DNA from: Mesostigma viride
Lineage: Eukaryota > Streptophyta > Mesostigmatophyceae > Mesostigmatales > Mesostigmataceae
Reading direction: 5' to 3'
DNA length: 64,000 nucleotides
Assembly: GCA_009746045.1 (NCBI GenBank)
Contig: RPFO01000231.1
Coordinates: 1,549,340-1,613,339, forward strand
Shown here: in pieces, positions 1 to 22,859 of the stretch
Layout of the letters: every line of letters starts with the position of its first letter
Position numbering within the stretch: position 1 is the stretch's first letter
Translations under genes and position numbers: made by a program
The notes under the pieces: generated by a model
What the model was told of the DNA's origin: nothing
The model's database searches: none
Seen by the model: only the letters and a program-made list of their open reading frames with translations

Positions 1-360
1 CGGAAAGAAGGCAAAAAGCTTACGCTCAACGAGCTAAGAAAGCAGGAAAGCGCTATCTTAGGACGTTTAATACAAGAACGTACCATAACGGGCATTTATT
101 CGTGCCCAGGCGCACAAGAAAGGCCACCCTTTCATGGAGAGGTCGGGCGCGCATCGCGCAGGCCTAATGTTATCTTACCGCAAAATGACGGGAAAGGTAA
201 AGATAGCAGCTGGAATTTTTACGGCTTTAGAAACATCATTAAACTAGCTTCCATTAGGACCATCAAAACTGGCAACAATCGACAATCACACCTGCAGGCA
301 TCAATTATACTTTATTCATCCCGACAGAAATTCAGGCCGGACCCCCCCTGCCGATGGTAA
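1..360 (+). other. Open frame of unknown identity, truncated at window edge
   Basis: Reading from base 1 there are 119 codons without a stop, ending in TAA at 358-360. The frame has no early ATG, so it would be the 3' part of something that begins outside the window. Its composition is mixed and rich in Lys, Arg, Asn and Ile, unlike the Pro/Arg-rich nonsense frames of the GC-rich neighbourhood. I do not recognise a family. It could be a terminal exon, an organelle-derived fragment or a chance opening. Confidence 0.2.
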
Positions 361-604
361 AGAAAAAGAGCCCGCGACATTATAGATCGCAACTATCCCA
401 CCATAAATTAGAATCAGTAACTAATTTTCTCCAAGAATCGAGCATTTTTTCTGCTTTCCGCGAGCCAGATTTGTCACGTTTCGTCTAAAAGCAGTCGCCA
501 TGGCCACTTCCGCAAGGGGTGCGCGCACCGTGCACCCACTTTTCACGGTACGGAGGGTACCGCGGAATTTTTTTGGCGCGGAAAATATTCGCCGCGCCGA
601 GTCC
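361..604. other. Intergenic, nothing recognised
   Basis: Low-complexity and AT/GC mixed sequence between the truncated open frame and the first retroelement. I see no gene or repeat that recurs in the window. Confidence 0.4.
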
Positions 605-2360
605 GATTTTGGGCTACTTCCTGCAAGGGTAGGGATGTAAACTACACCTGCTCTAGGTGCACCAAGGGCACCTGCACCACCATGATCTCTCAAAGCGCAA
701 GGGGTGCCTACCATGGGGTGGAAGATAATCATGGATATACAAAAGCTAGGGCATGGCTTCTTGAGCAGCAGAGAGTGACTCTCTGCATAGGCAGAGCTTG
801 GCTAAATTCTTAGTGCAGCATCCATGGGGAGTCCCACTATAGGCATGGCTTGGCTAAATTCTTAAGCCGGCATCATCCATATGGAGGACGTACGTACCAT
901 TATGGGCGCACATGCGCGTAGGCCACGTGCTAGGCTAAGCCTTAATAATATACACTACTGCTATATTCCCTAGACTGGGGTTGCTGGGGTGGCAGGGGGC
1001 GCCTGCGAGGGCTTGTGGTTGACGTGGATGATCGACCGCCCGCCTCCAGTATACCGGTTTCCCCCCGGCCTGCGCTCTGCCGGCGGGCTGAAGGTAGGGC
1101 GGCCAAAGCTCGCGTCGCCGTTGTTGCTGGGCCAGGGTCAAGAAGTCGTCGTCCAGCGTGTAGCGAGTCCTCCAGAGCTTCTTGCAGCATTTAAGGAACG
1201 ACAGCTAAGTATCCGCCATGTACTTAGAGGCCGGTGAGGAGCACGGGAGCCGGGCCAGCCTTACCCCGCGCGCGGGGAAGGCGGACAGCCGACATCCGCA
1301 GCTCACCAGTGAGTTGCATGGGGGCAAGGATGTCCCGCCTAAATGCCACAAGAAGAAGCATCTCCGAGGTCTCATCTGCCGGCTGTTCGAAGTGCTTGAC
1401 GATGACTGTCATTGTGGCTGCGCTGGGTGAGGTCGGCCTCCTCCCGGAGGTCGAGTGCTTGTTGCTTGAGCTGTGCCGCGATGGTGGAGGTGGTGGAGGT
1501 GGTGTAGTCCGCCCAGGTCTGGGTGGAAGGAGCATCGATCGCTGGCCAAGCCAGCAGATGCCGGCTGGGCAGCGATGTCCTTCACGTACCGCCTGGGCGG
1601 TGAGGCCTGCGGTGTGTTGCAGGCACTCAATGGCGATGGCGTTTTCGTGGAGGTGCTTGTCGATGTCGATGAGCTGGACTTTGATGTCGGCGGTGGAGGT
1701 GGAGGCGGAAGTGGAGGTGGAGGCGAGGAGGGTGGAGGTGGAGGCGACGGTGGTGGAATTAAAGGTGAGGGAGCTCAGTAGCCAGCGTGCCTCCCATTGC
1801 TGCCACATCTGCAGCGAGGGTGGTCACGTGCTGCTGGATCGAGGGCTTCCGTAAGGATGGAACGGAGTGTGGATGCACGGAGATGGATGGAGCCCAGATC
1901 TCGCCGCCAGAGCGTATGAGAAGGGAGCAGAGGATGATGTGCTGGAGTTGGGGGCGGGCGCATCCGAACAGAAAGCTGGGTCCGCTGATCCAGGTGCCGG
2001 GGTGGATGAGGCGCTTGATATGTCGTTGAGATGGAGGCACAGGTCGTAAAGCGAGGCGTAGTCCCCAAAGAAGAGGCAGTGCATGGCAGTTGCTGGGGAC
2101 ATGTTGGTCCAGTCGTGATATCGTCGACCTTGAAAGGTTGGGGCCGAAAGCGCGGTTCTGTTGGGCGCGGTTCTGCTGGGCGACTGCGTTTGGGATCCGG
2201 GCGATGCCGAGGACGAGGCTGCAGGAGCCGAGTGCACTACTAACGCTTGATGAGTAGTGGCCTCGCTGCCTGGCAGGCCGGGCGGAATTGCAGCCGGAGC
2301 TGCAGGCGAATTTTCTTGGCTCATTGCTGCGTTGCGTAGTCGAGCGTTTGCTCGTCATGA
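605..2360 (-). mobile_element. ORF1-only LINE-like element (half-LINE), copy 1
   Basis: The element reads right to left and is homologous to 32,165-33,640 and to 34,930-36,610. A gag/ORF1-like frame starts with ATG at 2322-2324 and runs, with frameshifts, to about 942. It has a Ser/Pro/Ala-rich N-terminus, a segment with CLFFGDYASLYDLCLHLND, a short coiled-coil-like stretch (DIDKHLHENAIAIECLQ) and a C-terminal block with LTLAQQQRRRELWP and KPVYWR. The last block resembles the C-terminal nucleic-acid-binding domain of L1 ORF1 proteins. No reverse transcriptase lies downstream. The 3' part (605-940) matches 32,245-32,620 but the extreme 3' end is missing. Confidence 0.65.
942..2324 (-). pseudogene. 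ORF1-like RNA-binding protein of half-LINE copy 1, frameshifted
   Basis: The coding frame is broken into at least three pieces: roughly 1824-2324, 1224-1808 and 942-1190. Together they cover the whole ORF1-like protein seen in the other copies. Piece order is an N-terminal low-complexity region, a coiled coil around the IAIECLQHTAGLTAQAV motif, an RRM-like middle with RRDILAPMQLTGELRM, and a C-terminal domain with RRRELWPPYLQ. By family knowledge ORF1 proteins bind element RNA. The frameshifts make this copy inactive for protein production. Confidence 0.5.
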
Positions 2361-2411
2361 TATTCGTTACAGATAATCGCTGGATCGGATACTATTAATT
2401 AGGTAGTAATT

Positions 2412-2616
2412 AATTAATTAATTAATAGACACGTGACTGCGTCACGTGAGCATAAGTCCCCAGTGGGAGGGGAACATGTACATGGGATGGAATGGATGGT
2501 ATAAGCTATCTAGGTCCTAGTTACAGGGGTGTGGGCACCGCGGCCCGAATCGCTATGAATGCCATACTTGGTCACACGCGGAGCCCCCACAGGCTTGGGG
2601 GTGGTCTAATTTATTA
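2412..2616 (-). mobile_element. 5'-truncated LINE-A 3' end with 11-bp target duplication
   Basis: The segment is the reverse complement of the last 200 bases of the full LINE at 2,628-7,732. It includes the CACGTGAC...GTCACGTG hairpin at 2430-2448 and a TTAA-type tail at its left end. It is bounded by AGGTAGTAATT at 2401-2411 and again at 2617-2627. A tail at one end, 5' truncation and a short duplication are the signature of target-primed reverse transcription. Confidence 0.7.
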
Positions 2617-2717
2617 AGGTAGTAATTGTATATTAATAAATTACTACCTAATGAATTAATACCACTGTCAGCATCCAGCCGCTCCACTTCACCGCTCCGC
2701 CGAACAACGACCCTGCC

Positions 2718-4036
2718 ATGGATACCCGCGAGGAGGCCTTTTCTGCCGAGGAAGCTGCCGCATTTTTACCTGGCAAATGGCCAGGCCTTAACGCCATCAT
2801 GCGCCTGTACGTCCCGAGCTGCCGCCCTCACCATCCTGCACCTGGCTGCCGAGAAAAAGTGCGAGATCCGGGACTGCAACCAACAGGTTACCCACCTGTC
2901 GGACTTTCTCCACGACAACCCCGACGACTGACACCGTCGGACCTCTGCCTCGCAGTCTGGTGGACGTGCTCCCGTCTTTCCGACAGCGCCCTTGAGCGCT
3001 TTGTCATGGCCTCTCTGGACTTGGGAGCCGACCCCACTGTTGCGGCCGCCATCAACATCACCGCCAAGCAAGTCGCCAATACCTGCTTCGATCGCCTCCC
3101 TCCCTCCTCAACGCTGCCCTCAACCCTGTCCACAACCACCTCGCCACCCACCACGCCCATTCCTCACACGCCGACACCTCCATCCACTCCGCCATCACCC
3201 ACATTGCAGCAGGGCTGCAGCAGCAGCAGCAGCAGCTCCTCCACCAGCTCCAGCAACAACTTGCCGCCTCCATAACTCCTGCCAAGACCACCTATGCCGC
3301 CACGCTTCAGAACCCTACGGAGCTCATCAACGAAATCAAAACAGCCGTCAAGGCCAGCACAAGGGATGCTATGCACGAACCCATTCGCTCATGCAGTATT
3401 GTGGTACGTGGCGTCCCCTCGAACGTCAACGATGCACGCCTGGGCACCTACCTCCGGGGCGACCCCTTCCTGGGGAAGCTCGGCGTGGCCCAAAGCGTCG
3501 TCATCAAAACGGCACGACGGCTCGGCGGCCCCACCGCCCCTGTCTTGGTGGAATTCCACCGCAAGGAGGACAAACTGCAGGTGCAGAAGGCCCGCCGGAA
3601 CCTCCACGATACCCAACTGAGCATCGACGATTACTATACCCCGGAGCAGCTTGAGGCCCGGGCTGCCGCTTTGAACCGGCCGGAGGTCCACGAGGCTCGG
3701 GCAGCCAAGCAGGCCAACCCGCAACTACGGTGCAGCATCTATGCCCGCCTCTTTAATGGCGTCTTCATCGTCCGCATTAACGGCCAGGACCTTCCTCCAA
3801 TGACGGCGACCCCCATGGATACCGCCGTGCCAGCGCCCCAGCCCCCTGCTCGGCCCCCGCCGTCACCGCCATCGCCACCGGCATCGACGGTCACCTGCTC
3901 CCCAGCACGTGTGGGGATCCGCCGGGGCAACTTCAGCTCAGGTATGGCTGCCAGGCTTGGCCGTCCCCCTAATAAATTCGTTCGCTTTGCACCTGAGCCG
4001 GAGCCCGCGCTGCGAACCCTTCTCTCCTATCAATGA
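2718..4036 (+). pseudogene. LINE-A ORF1 protein (RNA-binding), frameshifted
   Basis: The ATG at 2718 sits in a good context (GCCATGG). The coding signal switches frame several times before about 3110: frame of 2718, then a segment around 2830-2930, then back, then a frame that stays open to TGA at 4034-4036. The stable C-terminal part holds a Gln-rich stretch (3210-3260), an RRM-like segment (SCSIVVRGVPSN, about 3390) and an L1-ORF1-like C-terminal block (DDYYTPEQLEARAAALNRPE, then LFNGVFIVRINGQDLPP). It ends in a Pro-rich tail. By analogy it would coat the element RNA. Confidence 0.65.
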
Positions 4037-7000
4037 CGACGCTCGCGGCCCCGCGGCTCCGCGGCTCTAGCAGTGGGATCTGCCTAACTCCCCTTCCCGC
4101 CCCTTTGCCTTCGCAGCCCTCGGGCTGTCGGAGAGAGAGCAACGGGTCGGCAGTGAGCCAGGTTCGCCCCGCCTCGCGCGGCCGCCTCCGAAACCTCCTC
4201 AGACTGCACGCATTTCTTATGCGTGCAGACGCAGACTCATTCTACCTGGCCACCCGAGCCAACCGTCGGCGTCGCCTCGACGCGTTGGCAGGAAGAATCG
4301 AAACGGTGATTGAAAGCATAAGTCCCCAACCCGCCCCCCCTACCCCACCACCTCCACCCCCACCCCCATCACCACCCTGCTCCATCTCCGCCCCCACCCC
4401 CGCCTGCACCCCCCTTTTCGGTCAACGCGCGCCCTTGGTCATCGCCACCTTCAACGCCCGCACGCTCCAGCCCGACGCTGACCGCTGTCACTGCCTGCGC
4501 AGTGACGACTGTCAGTGCCATCGAGTCTCCAATCTTATTGGTTTCTGCATCGACAATAATATCGCCATCCTGGGAATCCAAGAACACAGGCGCACTGCAT
4601 CGGCCCGCGGATCAACTGCCCTTGTTGCTGACGACATCGACGGCTGGCGGTTCTACTACGGAGGCGGCGACGGCACCGGGAACGGGGGCGTCGGTCTCCT
4701 CTGCTCCCCGCTCGCCGTACGCCACATGGGCGAACCCCAGCTGGTCAACGCTCGGCTCCTCGTGGCCACTTTTCATTCGATGGAGGGCCACTCGACCTAC
4801 GCCCTGACGGTGGGCGTTGGTTACGCACCCCACTCCGGCCACCCAGAACAAGACCGCAAGGACTTCTTTGCAGCGCTGGAGAACCTGGCGAACGGCATCC
4901 CTGGTCGCAACTACCTCGCTCTGCTGCTGGACGCCAACGCCACGCTACCACCGGGTACTGGCGGATGTCAGCACGCCCCCAACGGTACGGTCTCCAATGC
5001 CAACACTGAACTTTTTGCTGATTTGCTTACGACATGCGATTTGGTCACTGCCAACACCCGCTTTCCACATAGTCCAGATGCTTTGGTCACACACACCTCG
5101 CCAACTGGCACTGAACGCTGCATTGACTATGTTGTAATGCGCAAGCGTCATCAAGGATCTGTACTAGCTGCTCGCTCGCATGTGATCCCCCTGGTGCGCT
5201 CCGATCATCGCATCGTCACCGCCCGCATCCGCCTGCGATTCCCCTCGCCCTTTCGTAAGCACGTGGCACCACCTGATTTGCGCACACTTCAGTTGCTCGA
5301 GAAATCTGACGACGCTCTGGAGGACTTCCCTGAAAAACGCGCCCACAAGCGCGCCGCAGAGGCGTTCGTCGACGCGCTGGACATCCCGGCCAGCCACGCC
5401 CAGCTGTTCGCTGCCGGCCCGGCATCGGCCCTTCGGCACCTCGCTGACAAGCTGCCCGCGGCCGGGGCCCTACTGCCCCCCCGCCGCCCGCCCCGCTTCA
5501 CCAGCCTGCACCGGCTCCCCGCCGTCATCCAGGCCCGGCAAGCCCTGCGCGACAACAGCGACCCCGCCCGCTACGCCCGCCTCAAAGCCGATTACCACTC
5601 GGCCATCCGGCAGGCGACCAAGGAGCAGGAGGACCTTCATGTCCGCGAGTACTTCGCCCACCTCAAGGACCAGCACGGCAAGTACGCCTGGACCCGCCTG
5701 CGTCACGCCCAACGGCCCGCCGGCGGCGCGCAGCCGGCGCCGCGGACGCTCTCTGGCTCACCGCAGCAGCAGCTCGACCAGTGGTATTCCTCCCAGTCCC
5801 GGCTGCTCGGCGCCCCCCGCCGCCTCCGCCGCTTGGCCCTCTGGCGGCCGCACGCCTGGCAGTAGCACCGGCGGACGTCCCTGCGCCGCCCACGCCGCCC
5901 GCCGCTGAGCAGGACTACACGTACCCAGCCCTGACGGAACCCCTGGCCGACCCCAACGAGCTCCCGCCGTTCACCGAGCTCGAGCTGAGCACCGCCGCCA
6001 AGCAACTCCGCTTCTATGCCGCCGTTGGACCTGACCAGCTCCCAGCCCCGGTGATTAAGCTGACGGCGCTCACGGGGTTCCTGCTTGACGTCTGCAACCG
6101 GATCCTGCTTGCCGACGCGCCGCCGATTCCTGAGTGGCAGCACAGCTACCGTATTATGCTGTACAAAAACAAAGGTTCCCCTGACGACCCCGCCAACTAC
6201 AGAGGAGTCTGCATCCAGAGCGCCGCACTTAAGTTGTTCATGCGCATGATCCTCAACCGCCTTCGTTCTGCTCTCGACTGTCACCTTGGGGAAAGTCAAA
6301 TGGGCTTCCGTCCTGGGCGCAACACCGTCATGGCCATCTTCGTCGCGCGTCGCCTCTTCGAGGAAATCGCTCTCCTGCAACCTGGTGAGTTTCCCGCCAT
6401 CCTGATCTTCGTCGACTTCATCAAGGCTTTTGATTCTGTCCTCTGGGACGCTCTATGGGCTGTACTTGCTCGCGCTCGCGTCCCCACTCCCCTGATTACC
6501 GTCATCCGCACGCTGTATGAGGGGTCGACCACTTCGGTGCGCACTCAACACGGCATTACCCCGCCATGCCCACTGCAGACCGGCGTCTGGCAGGGTTGCG
6601 TCCTGTCGCCGTACCTGTTTATTATTGTAGTGGATTATGTTATGCGCCAGGCACGTGCTCGCTTTGCTAGCATTGCAGGCCGTGCCCCTGGCCTAGCGAT
6701 CACGAACGAGCTTGGGGAAGGGGGGCCGACTAACAAGCAGAATTTACTAGCTGACCTCATTTATGCCGACGACATCACGCTCATCGAGAAGCCGGAGTCT
6801 GCCCAACTTTGGCTGGACTGCCTGGCGCTCGAGGCTCGGGCGGTTGGTCTAGAAATCAGCCCCAAAACGGAGGCCCTGGCCCTCGGCATGGCAGGGCCCC
6901 CACCCACACTCCGCCTCTTAGACGATGCCGAGGTCAACTACCCTCCTTCAGGCCGCTTCAAGCTGCTCGGCAGTTGGCTTCCCGACTGCGAGGACGACAT

Positions 7001-7667
7001 GACGACACGGATCGGCATGGCGTGGGCGCACCTCCATGACCACCGCCGCTGGTGGAGCAACCCCGCCCTACCCCGGATCGTCAAGCGTGACCTCTTCAAG
7101 GTCGTCATTCTGACGATCCTGACCTACGGCGCCGAGACGTGGACACTGATGCAGGAGCTGGAGCAACGACTCGACGGCGCCGTCACCAAGATGCTGCGCA
7201 AGGCCCTTAACATCCCCTTTGGTTTGCACATTAGTAATGAGGATTTGTACGCTGATTTGCCCTATGTTTCCCACATTATTAGGCACAGGCGCCTGGGCCT
7301 AGCCGGGCACCTGGCCCGCACAGATCAGGTAGATACATCAGATAGACTAGCTGGCACCAAGCCCGCCCAGCCTGGGCGATATGTCCTCACCTGGCGTGCC
7401 CCCGGCCGCGCGCGGCAGGGCCGCCACCCGTGGACTTTTCGTGATAGACTCGGCATGGACATGTGCTACACTAGACGTGACGGGCTCACACGCGGGCAGC
7501 CTCCTGGTTTGTCTGTAATATGGAGGCAGATGGTGCGCAAGGATAGATGGCAAGTAGTGATGAAGGAGACCACCCCTGGCAAGCCTGTGGGGGCTCCGCG
7601 TGTGACCAAGTATGGCATTCATAGCGATTCGGGCCGCGGTGCCCACACCCCTGTAACTAGGACCTAG
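4033..7667 (+). pseudogene. LINE-A ORF2: endonuclease-reverse transcriptase with one frameshift
   Basis: ATG at 4033-4035 overlaps the ORF1 stop (ATGA). The first frame (4033-5865) encodes a Pro-rich leader and an APE-type endonuclease with TFNART (about 4449), QEHRR (about 4579), LDANA (about 4927) and SDHRI (about 5200), the expected catalytic positions. The second frame (about 5815-7667) encodes reverse transcriptase: YKNKGSPDDPANYRG, GFRPGRNTVMA, DFIKAFDSV, LSPYLF and IYADDITL. After it comes a thumb/C-terminal region ending in PVTRT. The frames join at a C6 run (5813-5818) where one base appears missing. An indel is more likely than programmed frameshifting. Confidence 0.85.
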
Positions 7668-7732
7668 ATAGCTTATACCATCCATTCCATCCCATGTTCC
7701 CCTCCCACTGAGGACTTATTAATTAATTAATT

Positions 7733-8039
7733 AAAATCATAGCTCCGTTGGGAGCATATGTAACACATAGCCCTGAGAAAGGGGCATCTATGGGTTTGTA
7801 ATACAATCAGGGCTACAACCTGCAGGTGGAGGATGTACAACTGTCACCTGCTCTGGGTGCACAAGGTGCACCTGCACCGCCATGATGGTTCATGCCTCCT
7901 TAACAAGCACAGGCACCCAGGGGGGGCTTGAGGAGAGGGCCTAGAAGGCCTGCATGACATATGGGGTGGAGGGTATGTGGCTAGGCTATAGCTGGTGTAC
8001 ACATGGCATCTCAGCACAGAGTAACTCCCTGCATCCTCG
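7733..8039 (-). mobile_element. Half-LINE 3' fragment
   Basis: Starting at the tail of LINE-A, the sequence matches 32,180-32,440 and 605-800: CTCCGTTGGGAG, then the 'GGTGCACC(A)AGG(G)CACCTGCACC' block and the short CACAGAGTGACTC block. It is the 3' portion of an ORF1-only element in minus orientation, with no coding capacity. Confidence 0.55.
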
Positions 8040-9350
8040 AGTTGTTCCGGATCCCCCGCCCCCTGATTGCTGTCATCCGCAACCTGTATGAAGGGTCCAC
8101 CACTTCGGTGTGCACTTCTTACGGGACCACGCCCCCATGCCCTTTACAGAAGGGTGTGTGGCAGGGCTGCGTGCTGTCGCCCTACCTGTTCATTATTGTT
8201 GTCGAATACGTAATGATTCAGGCGCGCAAGCGATTTGCCCGCATCGTGGGCAGGGAACCAGGAGTGCAGGTTGCTAACAAATTCTGGCATGGCGGTGCGG
8301 ACACGGAGATTCGGCTGGCAGACATCATTTACGCAGACGACACCACCCTCTTTGAGGACACTGAGCACGTGCAGACATGGCTTGACTGCCTGGCTCTCGA
8401 GGCCCGTGCAGTGGGGCTTGAGGTCAGCAAGAAGACAGAGGCCCTGGCGGTTGGGCTCACCACCTCAGCGCCGCCCCTCTATCTCCTAGACGGCTCTCGA
8501 GTCCTGTATCGGGACCGCGTTAAGCTGCTGGGCAGCCTGCTCCCTAGCTGCGAGGTGGATGTGGACCACCGCATCTCCCTCGCCTGGCACGCTTTACGCC
8601 AGTACCGGGCCCTATGGCGCAAGCCCCTGGGCAAGATCGAGAAACAGGACCTGTTCAAGGTCCTCGTCCTTCCTGTTCTCACGTATGGCGCCGAGACGTG
8701 GACCCTCACCGCCGACCTGGCCCGCAAGCTGGACGGCGCGGTCACCAGCATGCTGCGTTCCATTTTCAGAGTAGGATATGCTGCTCATGTCCGCAATGAG
8801 GACCTCAGTGTACCAGGGCATGCCCTATATCACCAGCACAATTAAGCAACGCCGCCTGCAGCTAGTAGGGCACCTAGCTCGCACCAATCAGGTAGACACC
8901 TCACGTGGCCCCCCCGCAGGACTGCGACCAGCCCAGCCTGGCCGGCACCTCCTGACGTGGGCTGGGCCCAGTGATGTTAGACGCCGCAAGGCCCGCACCT
9001 TCAAAGAACAGCTAGTAGAGGACATGGGGGCCTCGGCCTCTCCGTGATTTGGAAGAAGATGATGGACAAGGCCAAGTGGGCCCAGGTCATAGAGGACAAC
9101 GAGCCCCCCCCAGTGGGGAAGCGCCCGCGTGTGCAATCCCACGGGAGGCACGCTAGATAGCTCCCCCTAGGGCAGCGTGCGGCTGCCTAGATAGATGATG
9201 TAGTTAGAATGTTGCTAGATAGATGTAGTATGTAGCCAATGTAGATAGATTAGACCGGTAGGCATGTTTGCACCCATCCATCCATTCATCGGGGTTAATG
9301 CTCCGTGACTCCCCAACGGGAGCACGAGTCTAATTAATTAATTAATTAAT
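8040..9350 (+). mobile_element. 5'-truncated LINE of a second subfamily (LINE-B)
   Basis: The copy starts inside the reverse transcriptase and continues to a 3' UTR (9160-9325) and a TTAA tail (9332-9353). The protein is clearly related to LINE-A but divergent, with its own 3' end. A stem-loop of the form CTCCC-CAAC-GGGAG lies just before the tail at 9308-9321. A related 3' UTR recurs at 45,575-45,812. Confidence 0.75.
8045..9160 (+). pseudogene. LINE-B reverse transcriptase fragment
   Basis: The frame covering about 8045-8845 encodes the C-terminal half of the RT domain: LYEGSTTSV, GCVLSPYLFI, IYADDTTLF and the TYGAETWTL motif of the thumb region. A frameshift near 8810 moves the reading to 8778-9047, with the conserved GHLARTNQVDT and QPGRHLLTW. 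A second shift near 9040 leads to VIWKKMMDKAKW and a stop near 9160. The endonuclease and RT fingers are absent through 5' truncation. An ATG at 8003 lies in unrelated sequence and is not the start of a gene. Confidence 0.7.
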
Positions 9351-9385
9351 TAACTCCCTGCATAGGCATCGCATGGCTAAATGGA

Positions 9386-9477
9386 GGACTTATGCTCACG
9401 TGACGCAGTCACGTGTCTATTAATTAATTAATTAATTAATTAATTAATTAATTAATTAATTAATTAATTAATTAATT
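9386..9477 (+). mobile_element. LINE-A 3' terminus with long TTAA tail
   Basis: GAGGACTTATG followed by the CACGTGACGCAGTCACGTG hairpin (9397-9415) and about 60 bases of uninterrupted (TTAA)n. Only the last few dozen bases of the element are present. Confidence 0.65.
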
Positions 9478-9584
9478 AGTCGCGTGTCCCCATTGGGGGA
9501 CCACGGAGCACTGAATTCCCCAATTTAAGACATAGTTTAATTGTCTCACTTCATAGTGGACTCCTCCCCAAGACGTCAATATGT

Positions 9585-9890
9585 ACATTAATTAATTAAT
9601 TAATTAATAGACACGTGACTGCGTCACGTGAGCATAAGTCCTCAGTGGGAGGGGAACATGGGATGGAATGGATGGTATAAGCTATCTAGGTCCTAGTTAC
9701 AGGGGTGTGGGCACCGCGGCCCGAATCGCTATGAATGCCATACTTGGTCACACGCGGAGCCCCCACAGGCTTGGGGGTGGTCTCCTTCATCACTACTTGC
9801 CATCTATCCTTGCGCACCATCTGCCTCCATATTACAGACAAACCAGGAGGCTGCCCGGGGGTGAGCCCGTCACGTATGTACATGTATGTC
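9585..9890 (-). mobile_element. 5'-truncated LINE-A 3' end
   Basis: Reverse complement of LINE-A 7,450-7,730. The tail is at the left, the hairpin at 9612-9630, and the ORF2 C-terminus (frame 9686-9883, PVTRT end) on the minus strand. It breaks off near 9890. Confidence 0.7.
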
Positions 9891-10019
9891 CACAGCTAGT
9901 CTAAGATATGATGACGCAGATCTACATGATGACGCAATCGAGTGCTTATTCATTTAATGGGCCTCAAGTGAGGCCTGGAGCTAATCTTGCACGCAAACTA
10001 CGCCTACCATGCTTTTTAT

Positions 10020-10565
10020 ATTTCCTAGGACCCGGCCACAGTTGGGGGGTCGCAGTCTTTGACAAAGTCCGCCCAACGCTGCTTATCCTCCATATCCGAC
10101 CATATCTGAGTAAGAGGGGTTGAGCGGATGACCCCACAGCGTCTTTGCTCTGCATGTCAGCTAAAATCATATCGAGGTATATCTTATGTTGGCCACCGCG
10201 TCGCCTAACCCTGGCAGCTAGGGCCTGACCATGTAAGAAGATATTTCCCCGGCTGGCCAGTCCGCAAGGACTGAACCAGCAGGGCCCTCATCTGTATCAA
10301 CCTAACACGGGTTAGATGCCCGGCAAAGTGTTTAGTCTACGCTGCCTAATAATATCAGACACACGGTGGATCCCATCATACAACGCCGCCACGTGCCGGT
10401 GATCCCCAAGGTATACTGAAGCATCCTAGTAACTGTTCCATTCAATCTGGCCTCCAGACGTTCAGTGAGTGTCCAGGCTTCCGCCCCATAGGTCAGAATA
10501 GTAATAACAATAACCTTGAAAAGATCCCGTTTCCGACCAGCGCCCAGGTACTTGGCGTGCCACAC
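10020..10565 (-). pseudogene. Old LINE ORF2 C-terminal remnant
   Basis: On the minus strand, 10332-10565 encodes KRDLFKVIVITILTYGAEAW and a following TVTRMLQ segment, the thumb motif seen in LINE-A and LINE-B. Further down (about 10150-10340) are decayed matches to the GHLxRT and QPGKYLLTWSGP motifs. Several stops and frameshifts show an old copy. Confidence 0.55.
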
Positions 10566-10992
10566 TCTGTCAAATTAACGCAAAGCCTGGCTGCATGTAT
10601 GGATGCATGTATGGACGGCCCGGATGGTGGGGGTTTGCATGCATGGTCCCTGCAGGGCATTCCTTCTGGGTTCCAAAAGCTTCATGGGAGAATAGAGGAG
10701 GGCGAACAAATCGGTGTACAAGTACTTCACGAGGATAGCACTGGATCAGTTGAGGACAAGACCCATGCGGTGATGGCGCAGCGTCCCGTGGAGCCTGAAC
10801 GACCTGGAGGTTCAGAGATGACCAATACCCTATAGTAGTATATACCCAGGCATGCATGCATCTGATTATCCTGCTGCTGCCAGGTTTCATCATCGGCGCA
10901 TTAACTCTGGCTTGACCACGCTGCCCGCGTTAGAGTTGGTTACGTTCACGCAGACCTGTGCATACTCGCCCGTAGGCATGCATGCATGCACC

Positions 10993-22810
<11,818 letters not shown>

Positions 22811-22859
22811 AGAGGTAACGCAAAGCAGGCAAATTTAAAACAATGTCAAAACCATACAC

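Larger units (their letters stand above)
2628..7732 (+). mobile_element. Nearly full-length L1-like LINE (LINE-A)
   Basis: A short 5' leader of about 90 bases precedes ORF1 (2718-4036). ORF2 (4033-7667) overlaps ORF1 by four bases. A 3' UTR ends in a TTAA repeat tail at 7718-7735. ORF2 carries an apurinic-type endonuclease and a reverse transcriptase with YADD. The 3' hairpin found in the other LINE-A copies has been deleted from this one. Both ORFs carry frameshifts, so this copy is probably not autonomous now. Many 5'-truncated relatives are in the window (2412, 9386, 9585, 43547, 43751, 44488, 45812, 46262). Confidence 0.85.

Noticed and set aside
8003-8044. ATG at 8003 as the start of an independent RT gene
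   Set aside because: The first 14 codons lie in half-LINE sequence. RT homology begins at about 8045, as expected for a 5'-truncated LINE.
9417-9477. CRISPR-like or centromeric array
   Set aside because: It is a simple TTAA tail of a LINE. No repeat-spacer structure exists anywhere in the window.
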